A DNA stretch of 64,000 bases from Rutidosis leptorrhynchoides (Eukaryota; Streptophyta; Magnoliopsida; Asterales; Asteraceae): NCBI RefSeq assembly GCF_046630445.1, contig NC_092343.1, forward strand, positions 141,473,501 to 141,537,500, given 5' to 3'. Under the pieces are notes generated by a model, which did not search any database, was not told the origin of the DNA, and saw nothing but the letters and a program-made list of their open reading frames with translations. A program made the position numbers and the translations under genes. Of this stretch, positions 44,195 to 62,850 are shown piece by piece. Numbering within the stretch: position 1 is the stretch's first letter; each line of letters begins with the position of its first letter.

Positions 44195-45473
44195 CCAGAG
44201 ATTTAGATTGAAATGAGGAGGACACGCACAACCAAACCACACTCACCTTCTCCTTCTTCAAGAAAACCGATAACCACCATGAACCACCGAGTACAATCAC
44301 CACGATCAACCACGACCACCTTCTTTATATATGTTTTGATGAATCATCGGTTGAACCATCACAACCGCCACCCTCACTCCACCTTTCACCACCATAAACC
44401 GCCACCACCATCATCTTCAATCACCATATATATACACATGAAAAACCCATCATTTTAACCACCTAAGCTCATCACCATCGTGAACCACTTCATCTCCTAT
44501 CCCTGTTTCTGTTGATAACCAAGAACCCACCACTACCGTTAGCCACCATCGACAACCATCTCTCTCTTTCTCTCTCATCCCTCTCTCTCTTCTTTCTTCT
44601 TCTTCGTGAACCTCAAAACTACCCAAAACAGCCATTTGTTGTGCTACTGTTATCACTGTGAAACATCACCAATTATTCTTTTTGGACTGCTGCTGTACCA
44701 CCGAAACAACCACCATCCTTCGCGTTCTGTTTTTCGGTTTCCTTGTCGATCACCATCACCACCATGAAATCTCCATTGTTGTAGCTGCTATTTTTCTTTC
44801 TGTACAGTCCATAAAACACCACCTGCTAACAGCCTGTTTACGTCCACTTCTGTTTGGCCAACAACAAAAATAAGCTGCTATATACTTCCTGATATAAACG
44901 GCGAATGATGATGAAAGTACGACGAATGATGATAAGATGAATTATGGTGATAAAGAAGATGAATAGTAATCGTGATCGATGGTGATTATGATAGATGATA
45001 CGTTAATGAATGATGATGGTGGAACAAGATTAATGATGATAATGATTGATGGACGAGTATGATGATGAATAAATAAGAAGATGATAATGATCCTAGGGTT
45101 AGATGATGATGATTCAGTCGACAAATTTGAAGAAGAAAGAAGAATACAGATAGTCGAGTTAAAAGAATTAATTTAAGTCCTAGAACAGAAAAGTAGAAGC
45201 AGAAGAATGGTTTGGTCGTTTGTGTGTAAACGAGAGGTCCTGGGATCAAATCTCGGCTGCTGCATTTTTTTTCTTTTTATTTAACAGCAATTCCAACTAC
45301 TTGGGTCAATTAAACTGTAAAAGGATTGGGCTGCTGTTGGGCTATTTATGATTTGAAATGGACTAATAAACTTGGGTTTAGTTAGTAGTCTCTTGGACTA
45401 AATAACATTTTATTGGGCTTTTACATTGACTTGAGCTTCTTCTCCTAATGGACTACAATATAGGTATAACATT

Positions 45474-45616
<143 letters not shown>

Positions 45617-46035
45617 CATAAGTATTAGTATTATTATTAGTAGTATTATTATCATTATAGTTATTAATATAAATATTAGTATCATTATTATTATTATTAG
45701 TAAAATCATTATTTTTATAGTTATTATTGTTAGTATTCATTATTATTAAATTAATATTTTTATTAAAAGTATCATTTTTATTAAAAGTTAGCATTTTTAT
45801 CATTAATATTAAAAGTATCATTTTTAACTCTATTATCATTATTATTATTTTTATCAATACTAATATTATTTTAGTATTATTATAATTTTAACAAACAAAC
45901 GATGAATAAATATACAAAAAAAATATATTTAATACATATAACATAATAAAATTAATATTTTTATTTATTTTAAATATATAACATGAATATATGAAACATA
46001 TAGGTTATTGATATAAAAATGATATAATTAATAAA

Positions 46036-46154
<119 letters not shown>

Positions 46155-46921
46155 CTTGTTTGATTGTGATTATATGTGTTAATATATATACTTGATATAG
46201 GTTCGTGAATCCGAGGCCAACCCTACACTTATTCATTATCGTCATATGTATTTTACTACAAAATACAGTATGGTGAGTTTCATTTGCTCCCTTTTTAATT
46301 GCTTTTGCAATATATATTTTTGTGCTGAGAATACATGCGATGCTTTTATGAATGCTTTACGAAATAGACATAAGTACTTAAAATATGTTCTACGTTGAGT
46401 TGTACCACTGGCATACTTCTCTGTAGCTTGGTAACTACCATTTACATGCGGTATTGTAAACGTGAATCCTGTTGATAGATCTATCGGGCCTGACAACCCC
46501 AATCGAACTGGACGACCAGTATTCAACGTTTGCACAGTACTTTGTTTCAGTGACTACACTTGGTACAGTGTAGTGAGATTTCATAATAAAGGGAATATGC
46601 GATGTTGATTAAATGTTAAGTATGGTTACCAAGTGCTCAACCACTTAGAATATTTTTATTAAAACGTTTATGTAAACGGAGATCTTGTGGTCTATTAATA
46701 TATTGAAATGATTGTTATGATAAACCTATGAACTCACCAACCTTTTGGTTGACACTTTTAAGCATGTTTATTCTCAGGTATGAAAGAAATCTTCCGCTGT
46801 GCATTTTGCTCAATTTAAAGATATTACTTGGAGTCATTCATGGCATATTTAGGTCAGTACCTCGCAATGGGACCAAATGTTGAAGACTTCATCCAGGTGG
46901 ATTAGGACGGGTCATCACAGG

Positions 46922-46933
46922 TGGTATCAGAGC
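46922..46933 (+). other. Primer binding site of inner element
   Basis: TGGTATCAGAGC three bases after the LTR end, complementary to initiator tRNA-Met. Confidence 0.85.
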
Positions 46934-47304
46934 GGTGGTCTTAGCGAACCAGGTCTTGCATTAGTGTGTCTAACTGATAGTCGTTAGGATGCATTAGTGA
47001 GTCTGGACTTCGACCTTAGCTGCATAATATAAGTATTGTTTATCATTCCTAGTGGGAAATTTACCTATTTATTATTCCTAAGTCTAGACACGTCTTACTG
47101 CCTCTATTGCATAGACAGTGTATAGATAAATTCATATCTTAGCGTATCTGTTATTGTTACCTTTGCCTGACAGCTTCTGTAGATTCCTCTGTAACGTATG
47201 GGATTTTAGTATTATATATGCATATGTAAATTATGTATTGTAGGGTACTAATCTACGTCCTATAATCTATTTCTTATCGAAAATCCTCCATCTGATCGTA
47301 CGAG

Positions 47305-47820
47305 ATGGATCCCTCAACCAGTTCGAATTCCTCGGATTTCGACAGCTATTTTGATATGGAGTTTCACCTAAGTTCCGAAAGCAGTATCACCAGAATGAAT
47401 CAACCAATTCATCTGATGGGTTCGTAGTCGACTTAACCGATGGAGATGAGAAGAAGGTGATCCTTTCCACCAACCAACTTCACCTCTTGGTAAAGAACCT
47501 GATGCACTTATCGGCGAACCTATCCGAAACATCATTTTCACACTCATTTCCAGAGTATCTCGCCACGATTATATTCTATCTAAAATTCTAAATCTTATTC
47601 ATCCACTCGTCCGAACCGACAATCATCCCGGTATAATAGAAGAAGTCAACGAGCTTCGCGCCCAAGTTGTAGCCTTGGAAATATAGTGCAAACCCTACTT
47701 GCTTCAGCAACAGCACCGGCAACACCAGTACTACCAATAACATAAGCCTCAACATCACACGCCTCAACATCGCAATCTACACCTCGAACACAATCTTCGT
47801 TCTGCATCTTGTTTTACATC
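47305..47820 (+). pseudogene. gag-like N-terminal remnant of inner element
   Basis: ATG at 47305 opens MDPSTSSNSSDFDSYFDMEF; after stops and shifts, DGFVVDLTDGDEKKVI, then EPIRNIIFTLISRVSRHDYI, PLVRTDNHPGIIEEV and ELRAQVVALE can be read. The Ser/Asp-rich head and the following helical segment look like a Gypsy gag N-terminus, but no capsid core, zinc knuckle or pol follows. Confidence 0.5.
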
Positions 47821-50384
47821 GGTTATCTTCGTTCTTCATGATGATTATGTAATCTCTAATACTTCAGAGATTATGTATTCTAGTTCTAACGGTAAATCAA
47901 ATGAGTTAATATTATATCTACTCATTAAATCCATGATTACATCTGAAGAAAATATATATGTAAGTATATTTTCATAAAGATTGTAATTAAAAATTCTTTT
48001 GTACTAATTGTTAATGGTGAAAATATTTTAACGGGTAGGTAATACCCGAGGAATATTTAGATTTCACATTAATAAGTTACACTGTACATTCTTTCAATTC
48101 TGATTCAACAGTCATTTACTATTCTACCTACATACACAGATATACGAATCAGTTCACCGTAGAATAACTATTTTCATCCAATTTCATATTTGGATTTTTA
48201 TTTATCAGAATCCAACAAGTAGCATAATGAAGAAAACATTGGACAAAATAAAATTTATTAGAAACAAGCAAATTAACTATGAGAAATTTTGTTAAGAATC
48301 CACGCTAACTGTTCTTAGCTAACTGTTCCTAGCTAACTGTTAATTCCGTATTACCTTTTATTTATCGCAATTTATTTATCGCAATTTATTTATCGCATTT
48401 TATTTATCGCAATTTTAATTCTCGCAATTTTATTTCTCGTCATTTAATTTTTGTTATTTATTTTACGCACTTTAAATATCTGGACACGTATACAAGGTTT
48501 TGACATATCATATCGACGCATCTATATATATTATTTGGAATAATCATAGACACTCTATATGCAGTAATGCTGGAGTTAGCTATACAAGGTTGAGGTTGAT
48601 TCTACAATAATATATATAGTTTGAGTTGTGATCGAGTCTGAGACATGTACACGGGTCACGATACGTATTAATTAATTCGAATATTATATATTAAACTATA
48701 TATGAATTACTGAACTGCTAACTGTGGACTATCAACATTGGACAATTAAAATGAATTAAAATATGGATTAAAACATATGAAACTAAACATTTCTTCAAGT
48801 TTGCCATTTGATTTCATCTTAAACCTCATTTGTATCTTGACGATCACAATCAGCGTTTAATCATCTAAAAACCTTCAATATTCTTGAAAATCCTCGGTTT
48901 GATAACTGATGATCTAGATCCGTTAACTTTGAAAATGTTGACGAAGCAGCATGTTGTAGATGGTCTTAATGGTCAAAAGTTTGACGATAAAGAATGGAGT
49001 ATTAGGAAAGCTCGATAGAAAATTTAGTACTGAAACACGGATTGAGCAAACCATGACAGAGATCAAGGATAAATACAAAGAACAGATTCTATATTCAAAG
49101 AATTCAGGTAATTCTGGATCCAATGAAGTCTTCAACGAATATCTTGCTCCTTATTCATATTAAAATCTTGCGAAAAATCTTTCTTCATCAACTTTCGAAT
49201 TTAGAAATTCCAAAATATCATCATAAATATCTTCGATATTTCTGAGGATATTTTCATAAATATTCTTGTCCGAAATTATATACCTCTTCGTGCTTTCTGT
49301 ATTCCATTATATTGGAAACTTCTGTAAAATCTAAGTTTAAATTATGAATGAATTCTGGAGAAGTGTTGAGAATTAGAGCATGAGTTAGTATAATATAATG
49401 ACACTTAGCCAACGTAATTATATTACAGTAAGTCATGCTGGAAGTTATATTGAAACATGATGATTCACAGATCATACCATCATCATGTGCCATGTTACAC
49501 GACTCGTTCAATCTGTTCAACCTCCGAACATATCAAGAAAATATATTCTTGGTAGTTCCATTCTCAGTGATTCTGGTAATTTAACCAATCAAATCGTGAG
49601 AATACGCTCCTTCATGCTTAGAACGCTATAATCATTCGAAGCTCTATATCTACGAGTTCTGGACCATTATTCGCTTGACTTGAAGTCGGGAAGAGAAAAC
49701 AAGAGCATGGAGCTCCGAAACATAACAAAAAAAATATATAAATCCGATCACAAACACATAAATTACAAACCGTGTATATCAACGCGTATAGCAATATAAA
49801 GATTATGGAGAACTAAAAACACTATAAACCCAAGAGCATAATAGAAGTAAACAGATTCCTCCGGTGGTAGATGAAAAAGGAGAATGATCGATATGAAAGA
49901 CAGAAATATATCCAGAATTAAAACTGGATGAAGCATATTGACTGATGATTTGGAAGTATGAATTAAAGTATAGAAAATGGGAGTGGTGAGAAGTAATGGA
50001 ACGGAAGAAGTTTATTTATAGTGGAAATACCAGACAAAGCAATCGAGACAGATGATCGCATTTAATTAAAGAGATCCTAATTTCCTAAATTACCGAAGAA
50101 TCAAATCTTATATAGATTTCAAAGATTTTCTTTAAATTCCTTGAATTCCGGATAACAACTGTGACTACGTCAAAAGTCAAGACTAATATTTATTACCTCA
50201 TTTCACTCTTTTGCGATGGTTTCACTTATACTATTCGAGTAACCGAATTATTTTATCCCAATTACTCAATAATGAAAAAAAAACTCTATTTATCAACTCA
50301 TATTCGTCATGAAAGACATTCTTATTGTTAGCCATGACGACCTCAACCAAATTTCGGAACGAAATTTCTTAAACGGGTAGGTAC
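47821..50384 (+). other. Non-coding interior of inner element
   Basis: No protein-like frame. Short tandem words occur at 48298-48345 (CTAACTGTTCTTAG units) and 48358-48440 (ATTTATTTATCGCA units). The sequence just before the 3' LTR (TTTCTTAAACGGGTAGGTAC) is a weak polypurine tract. Confidence 0.7.
48298..48440. repeat. Short tandem repeats in inner element
   Basis: Three copies of an about 15-bp CTAACTGTTCCTAG unit followed by five to six degenerate copies of a 14-15 bp TTTATTTATCGCAA unit. Confidence 0.75.
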
Positions 50385-53834
<3,450 letters not shown>

Positions 53835-53993
53835 AAACATGACGCTCGGGGCGTCATACAGAGTCCAAGAATAGGTATTTGATCTTTTGGACATATTTAT
53901 TTGACCACATTTGACTTTGGATGTTTGTAAAAGTGGATTTGGGGTGCATCAAGTGATTTATTGAGTATAAACATGGTTTATCGCGTTTGGAGA

Positions 53994-54120
53994 TGTCGCG
54001 AATCGCGACAGACAAGATCAATACGCAAGACTAAATTTCCTGATCACTTTGTCGCATTCCAGGTGGATGTATTGCGTTTTAACGTGTCGCGAAACGCGAC
54101 AAGGTGTCGCGAAACACGAC
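53994..54120. repeat. TGTCGCGA..TCGCGACA palindromes in Gypsy 5' LTR
   Basis: TGTCGCGAATCGCGACA (53994-54010) is an 8-bp inverted repeat around one base; GTGTCGCGAAACGCGACA and GTGTCGCGAAACACGAC follow at about 54083-54120. CpG is very dense here compared with the AT-rich surroundings. Confidence 0.85.
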
Positions 54121-55242
54121 GGACACGCTGAAAGACTATTTTGTGCTCGTTTTTGGGATTTAATTGGGGGTATTTGTGTCTTTTCACTTTGAAACCGGGT
54201 TATATGCTAGAGATCAGTTCCAAACCTTATCCTATCTTCATTTTCACACACAAACACTCTCATCTTCAAACCCTAAAGAGAGGAGGAGAGTTTAGAGAAA
54301 GAATGCTTCATTTGGAGAAGAAGAAGAGAGTTTTGGCTCAAGTGTTAAAGCTGTTCTACTCGTCAACGGCATCATTTTGGTGGTATTGGTAAGACTCAAC
54401 TCCGAATTTCATCTTTATGAATTGATATTCAAGTTAGGGTTCTGAGATTGTTAGTTGTAAAACCCATTTAGATGTTGAAGAGGGTTTATGAAAACTAGTT
54501 ATTTTGATACTTGGCAGGTTTTGGGTTGATTGATGATTTAACCATGTTTAAGGCTTGTAAGTGGTGTATAATCACTAGTGTTAGTGATTATAGAAGTGTT
54601 GGAACCCATTTGGGTGTATATGGGTTGACTAATTTTGAAATGGGTCAAAATTAGGGTTTAGGTGTCAAAATGGGCAATATTGGTGTTTAACGCTTATGAT
54701 TGGATTTGATTGGTGTATTAGGACCATTCTCACTTGTGTTAGTGATTATTGGTTAGTTTGGACGCGGTTTGTGCTTGAAAGTGCTTTTGGGTCGAATTTG
54801 CACTAGTTATCAATATGGGTTGGTTTATAATCCACCCTAATTGTGTTGTTTGTTATGTGATAATGGAATAGGTACGTTCCATTAGCGATTGCGGATTTTG
54901 GTTTGGCATCCATCAAGACTTCAAGGTGAGTGTTAATATACTATGTGCATATATATGTATAGGATGGGTGCGGGTCGAGTGAAGTGATTCTCGGCTATAG
55001 AGCTCACTTCACATATAGGTGGATTTGATGGACTTGCATATAGGTCCAATGGGCACGGTTGTGCATTTTGGTTGACCACCTTTGGCGAGGTGCACACTTC
55101 GTGTGTACGTTATCACATGGACTTGTGATGTGGATGTGTATAATCCCGATGGTGTGGGATTGGTATGAGTTGCGGTTGAGTGACCCCGATGATGTGGATT
55201 TCTATAATCCCGGGACCTTGGGTCTTGATTTTGGGCTGTGAG

Positions 55243-55440
55243 TCACGTGTGGTGTGGATTCACGATGACGCGTGTAGTTTCGGTCATCATATTGATGTAG
55301 TGGTCACGTGTGGTGCAGATTCACTAAGGCCCGTGTAGTTTCGGCCAACCTCGATGTTGTGGTGGTAATGAAGATAGTAGTCTCGTGTGGTGCGGATTTA
55401 CTAAGGCTCATGTAATTCAGCCAATCTTCATTTTGGTATT
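55243..55440 (+). repeat. About 70-80 bp tandem repeat in Gypsy LTR
   Basis: Three degenerate units with the words GTCACGTGTGGTG.GGATTCAC and GTGTAGTTTCGGCCA. Also at 61500-61690 (3' LTR) and, in diverged form, at 59218-59400 in the interior. Confidence 0.8.
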
Positions 55441-55495
55441 TGGTACTTGGATTTCAGTATTGGGTTAAGGGGGTAAACCTTGGGAGATTTACGCG

Positions 55496-55499
55496 TTGT

Positions 55500-55561
<62 letters not shown>

Positions 55562-55637
55562 CATTGTTGTGATGTAGCTAACCCTCCGGGTATAGCTTGT
55601 TGGCGTTGTTCATATCGTTGTGGTGTACTTACATTGT

Positions 55638-55736
<99 letters not shown>

Positions 55737-55800
55737 CATTGTTGTGATGTAGCTAACCCTCAGGGTGTAGCTTGTTGGCGTTGTTCATATCGTTGTGGTG
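55496..55800 (+). repeat. Duplicated (TA)n plus 90-bp spacer unit
   Basis: (TA)n, then TTGTTGCATTGTTGTGATGTAGCTAACC...TACATTGTTGATAT, occurs twice (first TA tract 55499-55556, second 55638-55731). The 3' LTR has it once (TA tract 61756-61849), so the extra unit arose after insertion. Confidence 0.9.
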
Positions 55801-56346
55801 TACTTACATTGTTGATATTTTAGCTTGTTGTATAGCGATCGTATGGTATGCTTAGATTATCTTGCCTTTATGCTTAGATGTTCCGGTATGTGCTATTTGA
55901 TTATTATGTGCCGTGTCCATTTTATGCATATATATGTATGTAGTATACTTTCACTCACTAAGCGTTAGCTTACCCTCTCGTTGTTTACATTTTTATAGAT
56001 TTGCAAGGCGGACGTGGCAAGGGTAAGCGTGGGGACTAGTGAGCTAGCTTGCGATGCTTAGAAGACTTGGCTTTTGAGTTATATAGGATTGGGCAGTTTG
56101 TTCCCAATCACCATGCTCGGTCTTTTGTCGGAAATTGATTAGTGTCTTTTCGATAAGTCAAACGGGTCTTGGGTGTATGCCCGTTTTGTATCTCAACTTA
56201 TGTCATGTATGTTTTAAAGTTTATTAAACTTACTATTGTATTAAAGATATTTTTGGAAACATAATTGGGACCTAAATGTTAACGATGTTAATGTATTATA
56301 TAAAAAAAATATGGGCCGGTTTAAATACGGGTTGGGTTGTTTCAAG

Positions 56347-56358
56347 TGGTATCAGAGC
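56347..56358 (+). other. Primer binding site of Gypsy element
   Basis: TGGTATCAGAGC three bases after the LTR end. Confidence 0.85.
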
Positions 56359-56760
56359 ATGGTCTAAGGGATTTAGGCGACTTGAGATAGGTACCTAGAC
56401 TTAGACTTTTGTGTGTGCTTAGTTGTTGCGGGACTTGTAGGTGAACGGGTCGGACGGGGACTTGGTTAGTGCCTTAATGTGTCGGTGAACTAACTAGGAT
56501 TGTGGCTTATGTTGTGATGTAATTCTTGCGTGTGTTTATATCGCATAGAATTTTTTTTTGTATTGGTTTATATCATTGAGCGAGATAGTCATTGTACTAA
56601 TGAGTTAAGACGGCATGTGCACGTAATAATGACTAGCTACCATTGTTACGAGTACAAATCGTGTCTAACAAGTGATGTACGACAAATATTGAGCAAGATG
56701 GGGCGGTGTTGTGCGTGTGGTTTTATACGTTCATGATCTAATCGCTTTGCATTCTTTAGA

Positions 56761-57702
56761 ATGATGACGAGAAACAGAATTGAGGTGAGCGGCGATGAGT
56801 TTAACACTAGAGTTGCGACCGCTGTTGCGGAGCAAATGAGAGCGTTACGAGAAGAAATGGATAGAAAGTATTTTGAATTTCGAAGTAGTGGTGAAATGGA
56901 GCGTTGTCATAAGAGCTTCATGAGGACTAAACCCCCGATGTATGATGGGAAACCGGATCCTTTGATAAGCACAACATGGATTTCGGATGTCCAAGGGTGT
57001 TTTCGCACTATTGAATGCCCTCCCGAGAAGAGGACAAGGCTCGCTACTAGTTTGTTGCGGGGTAGGGCGAAGGATGGGTTGGATGGTAAAATTGATATTG
57101 TTGGTGGTGAATCGTTTATGAGGTTATCGTGGGACAATTTTAAGAAGGAATTCTTCGAGGAGTTTCGGACGCAAGCCGATCTGGAGAATTTGCGTGATGT
57201 GTTGCGAAATTTGCAACAAGGTTCTATGGATTTGAATACTCTAAAGACGACCTTTATGGCAAAGGCTCGCTTTTTCCCGGAGTATAACGGAAGAGATAGT
57301 TTGTTGATGGGAGATTTCTATCGAACTTTGAATGATAACTTGTGGAGCAAGATTAGCCTTGGTCAAGTGAACTCGTTCGCGGAGTTATTCGATGTGGCTA
57401 GGGGTTTCGAGTCGCATTCGCAATCGATAGTAGGTGAACCTTCAAGTAAGAGAAGGGTTGTTTCGTATGGTGCTCCAAGTAAGAGAACTAAGGGTGCAGG
57501 TGTGAGCACGGGTAGTATGCGGACGAGTATATCGGATTCTAATGCGTCTAGATGTTACAATTGTGGCGTGAGGGGTCACAAGTCTTAGGAATGTTCGGTG
57601 CCAAAGGGCGATGGCACGGTGTGCTTCAATTGCCAAGGAAAAGGACATCGCAAGTTGGAGTGTCCCGAGTTAGCGGGGACGGGTGTGACGAGAAGACGTT
57701 AA
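56761..57702 (+). pseudogene. Gypsy gag with premature stop in the first zinc knuckle
   Basis: A frame of 275 codons starts MMTRNRIEVSGDEFNTRVAT with a retrotrans_gag core (PPMYDGKPDPLISTTWISDV; LLRGRAKDGL; WDNFKKEFFEEFR; L.NLQQGSMDL). The nucleocapsid has two CCHC knuckles: CYNCGVRGHKS, then TAG (57586-57588) where the next residue should be, then EC; and CFNCQGKGHRKLEC at about 57620-57660. Read through the TAG, the frame goes on to TAA at 57700-57702. Gag makes the particle of the element in the cytoplasm. The single stop makes this copy defective, otherwise the domain is well kept. No protease follows in recognisable form. Confidence 0.85.
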
Positions 57703-58899
57703 GGTACTTTTCGTTTTAATAAATATGTCCTTTGATTATTTATTATGTGTCGATGCGTTCGAGTTTGTTAAATGCATTGTGTTGTGCTTGTTATTGTTAT
57801 GGGTGACATTCCTAATGGAAATACCCTATGGTGACGTTTGGATTGACGGGTGAAGGGCGTAAGACTTAGTGCAACCAAGCATTCCTTAGTGTTTGGGAAA
57901 TGTTTCTACCAAGCTATGGAAATGGGCTTTGGTATTCGGTTGTTAAGCGCGTGTTCGCTTTCGTGTTGAGAATGGTGGAACCATGAGGTTCATTAGGTGT
58001 ATGGAACCCTAGAGATCGAGTGTTTGATCTCTATGTATGTTGGTAATGTAGTCTACGGTACGCAAATGTTAGGTGCCTCTTTTATACCTACTAGCGTGAT
58101 ATTCGACTCCGATGGTGTTGCGGTTACATTGAAGTTAGGGTACCGGTGAGAAACCCTTAGGTACATGAGTGACTAAGTGGATGTTACAAGTGATAGCAAC
58201 TCAATGATTGCTAGAGTGATACTTGTACGGTTGGGTAAGTACTTCGGTTGAAGTAGCGAAGGATAATCCGAAATCCTTCGTATGCTCAAGGATAGAGCAA
58301 GGTATTGTGATGTGTATATCATGGGATGCAAGATGGATGGATCTTGTCTTCCTTTAGCATGATTGGTTGCATGAGTCTCGGTGAGACGGAGACGGGCTCG
58401 ATGGTTGACTAAGTCAATAATGAGTGGATAGTGGTTTCGCGGGATACTTTTATCTCGATGATGTGGTTATGGAACGGAGTTCTAAGTGGGGGAGTTTGTA
58501 CTCTCGCACGAAGATGTTCTAGTGTGTTGAGATGGGATGATGCTCGTATAGATTCGAAGCTAGCGTTGAGACCTACGTTGGTCGATTGTGATAAAAGTAC
58601 GATTTGAAATAAATTGTACTTGTGATTTTAGATTTAAATTATCAGCGAGGTGGTGATGTGGTAAATCTCTTTAGGAGATAAATGGACGTGTTTGACGAGC
58701 AAGGTGAAATCCCTCGGTTAAGGGATGTGCGTGTCGGATTCTCTTCTAGAGAATTTTTGTTTGTTCCTATGTGCGATATAGGTGGTTCTTGCTCGATTGT
58801 GATGGTGTTATGTACGCATATGTACGATGTGGGTGCAAAGATTCCAAGCGAATGGAATGTTTCTAAGTATGTGTATATACTTGTTGTTTGAGGTGGATG

Positions 58900-59075
58900 G
58901 TTAGTGTATTCCGTTAGGATTCACTATGGTGTAGCAGGGCGCGATGTTACACTACTCGTTGTGATCGAGGCCAAAAGAGCGTGTGTTGGTGGTTAGTGTA
59001 TTTCGTTAGGATTCACTATGGTGTAGCAGGGCGCGATGTTGCACTACTCGTTGATTGAGGCCAAAAGAGCGTGTG
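58900..59075 (+). repeat. Tandem duplication in Gypsy interior
   Basis: An about 85-bp unit (GGTTAGTGTATT.CGTTAGGATTCACTATGG...CCAAAAGAGCGTGTG) occurs twice, at 58899-58986 and 58990-59073, with few differences. Confidence 0.85.
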
Positions 59076-59217
59076 TGATTGGTGGGTTTTGGCCATTGAC
59101 TCGGTCCGCTAACTTCACCTTGGGAGTAGTGTTATATCGGTATGGTATAACGTTATCAGGAAATGCGAGTACCGGTGGGGAATAGGAGTACCATTTCTGT
59201 GTTGAGATTTGGGAAGT

Positions 59218-59400
59218 GAGTCTCGTGTGGTGCGGATTCACAATGAAACATGTAGATGCGGTCATTATATTTTGATAGTGACTCTCGTGTAGTTCGGATT
59301 CACTAGGGCGCGTGTAGTTTGGCCAATCCCAATTGTTGTTGAGGTGGAGGTAGTGAGTCGCATGTGGTGCGGATTCACTAAGGCGCGTAGTTCGGCCAGC
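59218..59400 (+). repeat. LTR-like tandem repeat in Gypsy interior
   Basis: Three units GTGAGTCTCGTGTGGTGCGGATTCAC...GTGTAG.T.CGGCCA resemble the LTR tandem repeat at 55243-55440, although this is interior sequence. Confidence 0.75.
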
Positions 59401-60040
59401 CTTCATGTTGATGGATTTGAGAAACTATTGGTTGTTTTATACGCCGATAGTACGGTCGTGAGGACCATGTTGTGTGATTGGTGATGCAATAGTCGTATTT
59501 TGCTTACCTGTTGCGGTAGCTACGTATTAGCCATGTTGCGCACTACAAGGGATGTTAAGTGGTAAGTGTTATCCGTAAGGATTTGCTTTTATTCGGTCTT
59601 CATCGGCTAGATGGTTGACCTTATTTTGGTATGTGGTTGTTACTAGCGATGTACTTGGTATGGGTACGCTAGGAGTTGATATCTCGGTACGAGATTGGTT
59701 GAGTTTTCCGATGTGAGGAATTGAGCAAGCGTAGTGCTCGGAATTGTGGATTCGATAGATCGCGGGTGACGATTTAGTTGTAAAAGGTGACTCTTTGAGA
59801 AGAATTTCCTAGAGGAGTTAGAAGAATACATGGTGATTCCGCGTATTCTAAGTGATCGTTATAGACTTCGGATGTTGTGTGTATTGCACGTCTCGAAATG
59901 CGTGCAAGTGTGTATTTAGTTATTGGATTAATCTTCGAGTTAATGAGTAATGAGGTAGAAGTCGGATCGAAACGTTGTTCAAGGACCATGGAGTGTGGGT
60001 CAGGACGGTTAAGTGACTAGGATCACGAGGACGTGATCAA

Positions 60041-60058
60041 ATTTAAGTGGGGGAGAGT
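60041..60058 (+). other. Polypurine tract of Gypsy element
   Basis: AAGTGGGGGAGAG just before the TGTAACA start of the 3' LTR. Confidence 0.8.
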
Positions 60059-62462
<2,404 letters not shown>

Positions 62463-62850
62463 CCTCTTTTTCCAGGCCTGTTCAGCCATAAGGTTCCCTC
62501 TATTTGTTTAGGGCGGGCGGCTTGAACTCTGATTTGATCCAGGTATTCAATCCTGCCGCCCTCGTTCGTACCGAACCGCTTGCAGAAGGAGTGGAGTGAC
62601 TATTCTGAATCTCCTATTCTCTATCCCTGGGATTATTGAACGTAAATATGTGCACGAGCCTTCTGCCTCGGCACTAAGCCTGGAAAGAGCACCACCACGA
62701 AACCGATTCCCCGATAAAACCCTCGATTTCCCGAGAGTTAGATAGCCGATAGTAGTAGAATGACCGTTCCTAACGACCGGAACAGTGACACATGCACTCA
62801 ACGGGAAGGGGACTTAGATTAATCAATTCAATGGGCGAACTGCTTTCCTT
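62463..62850. other. GC-richer block of possible organellar origin
   Basis: About 390 bp with near-50% GC and no TA or GAT simple repeats, sharply different from DNA on both sides. Composition and texture resemble plant mitochondrial spacer DNA, so a NUMT is suspected; I could not name a mitochondrial gene in it. It begins exactly at the Gypsy 3' boundary; the right boundary is uncertain. The minus-strand frame 62801-62547 is open, but not recognised. Confidence 0.35.

Larger units (their letters stand above)
53840..56344 (+). repeat. Remainder of Gypsy 5' LTR
   Basis: Aligns with 60084-62462. It contains CG-rich palindromes (53994-54120), an about 80-bp tandem repeat (55243-55440) and two (TA)n tracts with a repeated spacer (55496-55790). 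Ends GGGTTGTTTCA. Confidence 0.9.
57703..60040 (+). pseudogene. Decayed or deleted pol region of Gypsy element
   Basis: 2.3 kb without long frames. No RT YXDD or integrase core was recognised. Near the end (59840-60040) words such as YRL, LHVSKC and EDVIKFKWGR-like sequence in different frames recall the pol C-terminus, where Gypsy integrases end shortly before the polypurine tract. Much of the rest appears rearranged, with repeats. Confidence 0.5.

Noticed and set aside
44213-45249. Pro/His/Ser-rich frames (and the copies at 51221-52247)
   Set aside because: They lie within LTRs, come from CACCA and GATGAT simple sequence, and have no domain. Repetition in both LTRs explains their conservation.
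45225-45270. tRNA gene or SINE B box in the inner LTR (gggatcaaatctcgg)
   Set aside because: No cloverleaf or A box at the proper distance; it is conserved simply because it is in both LTRs.
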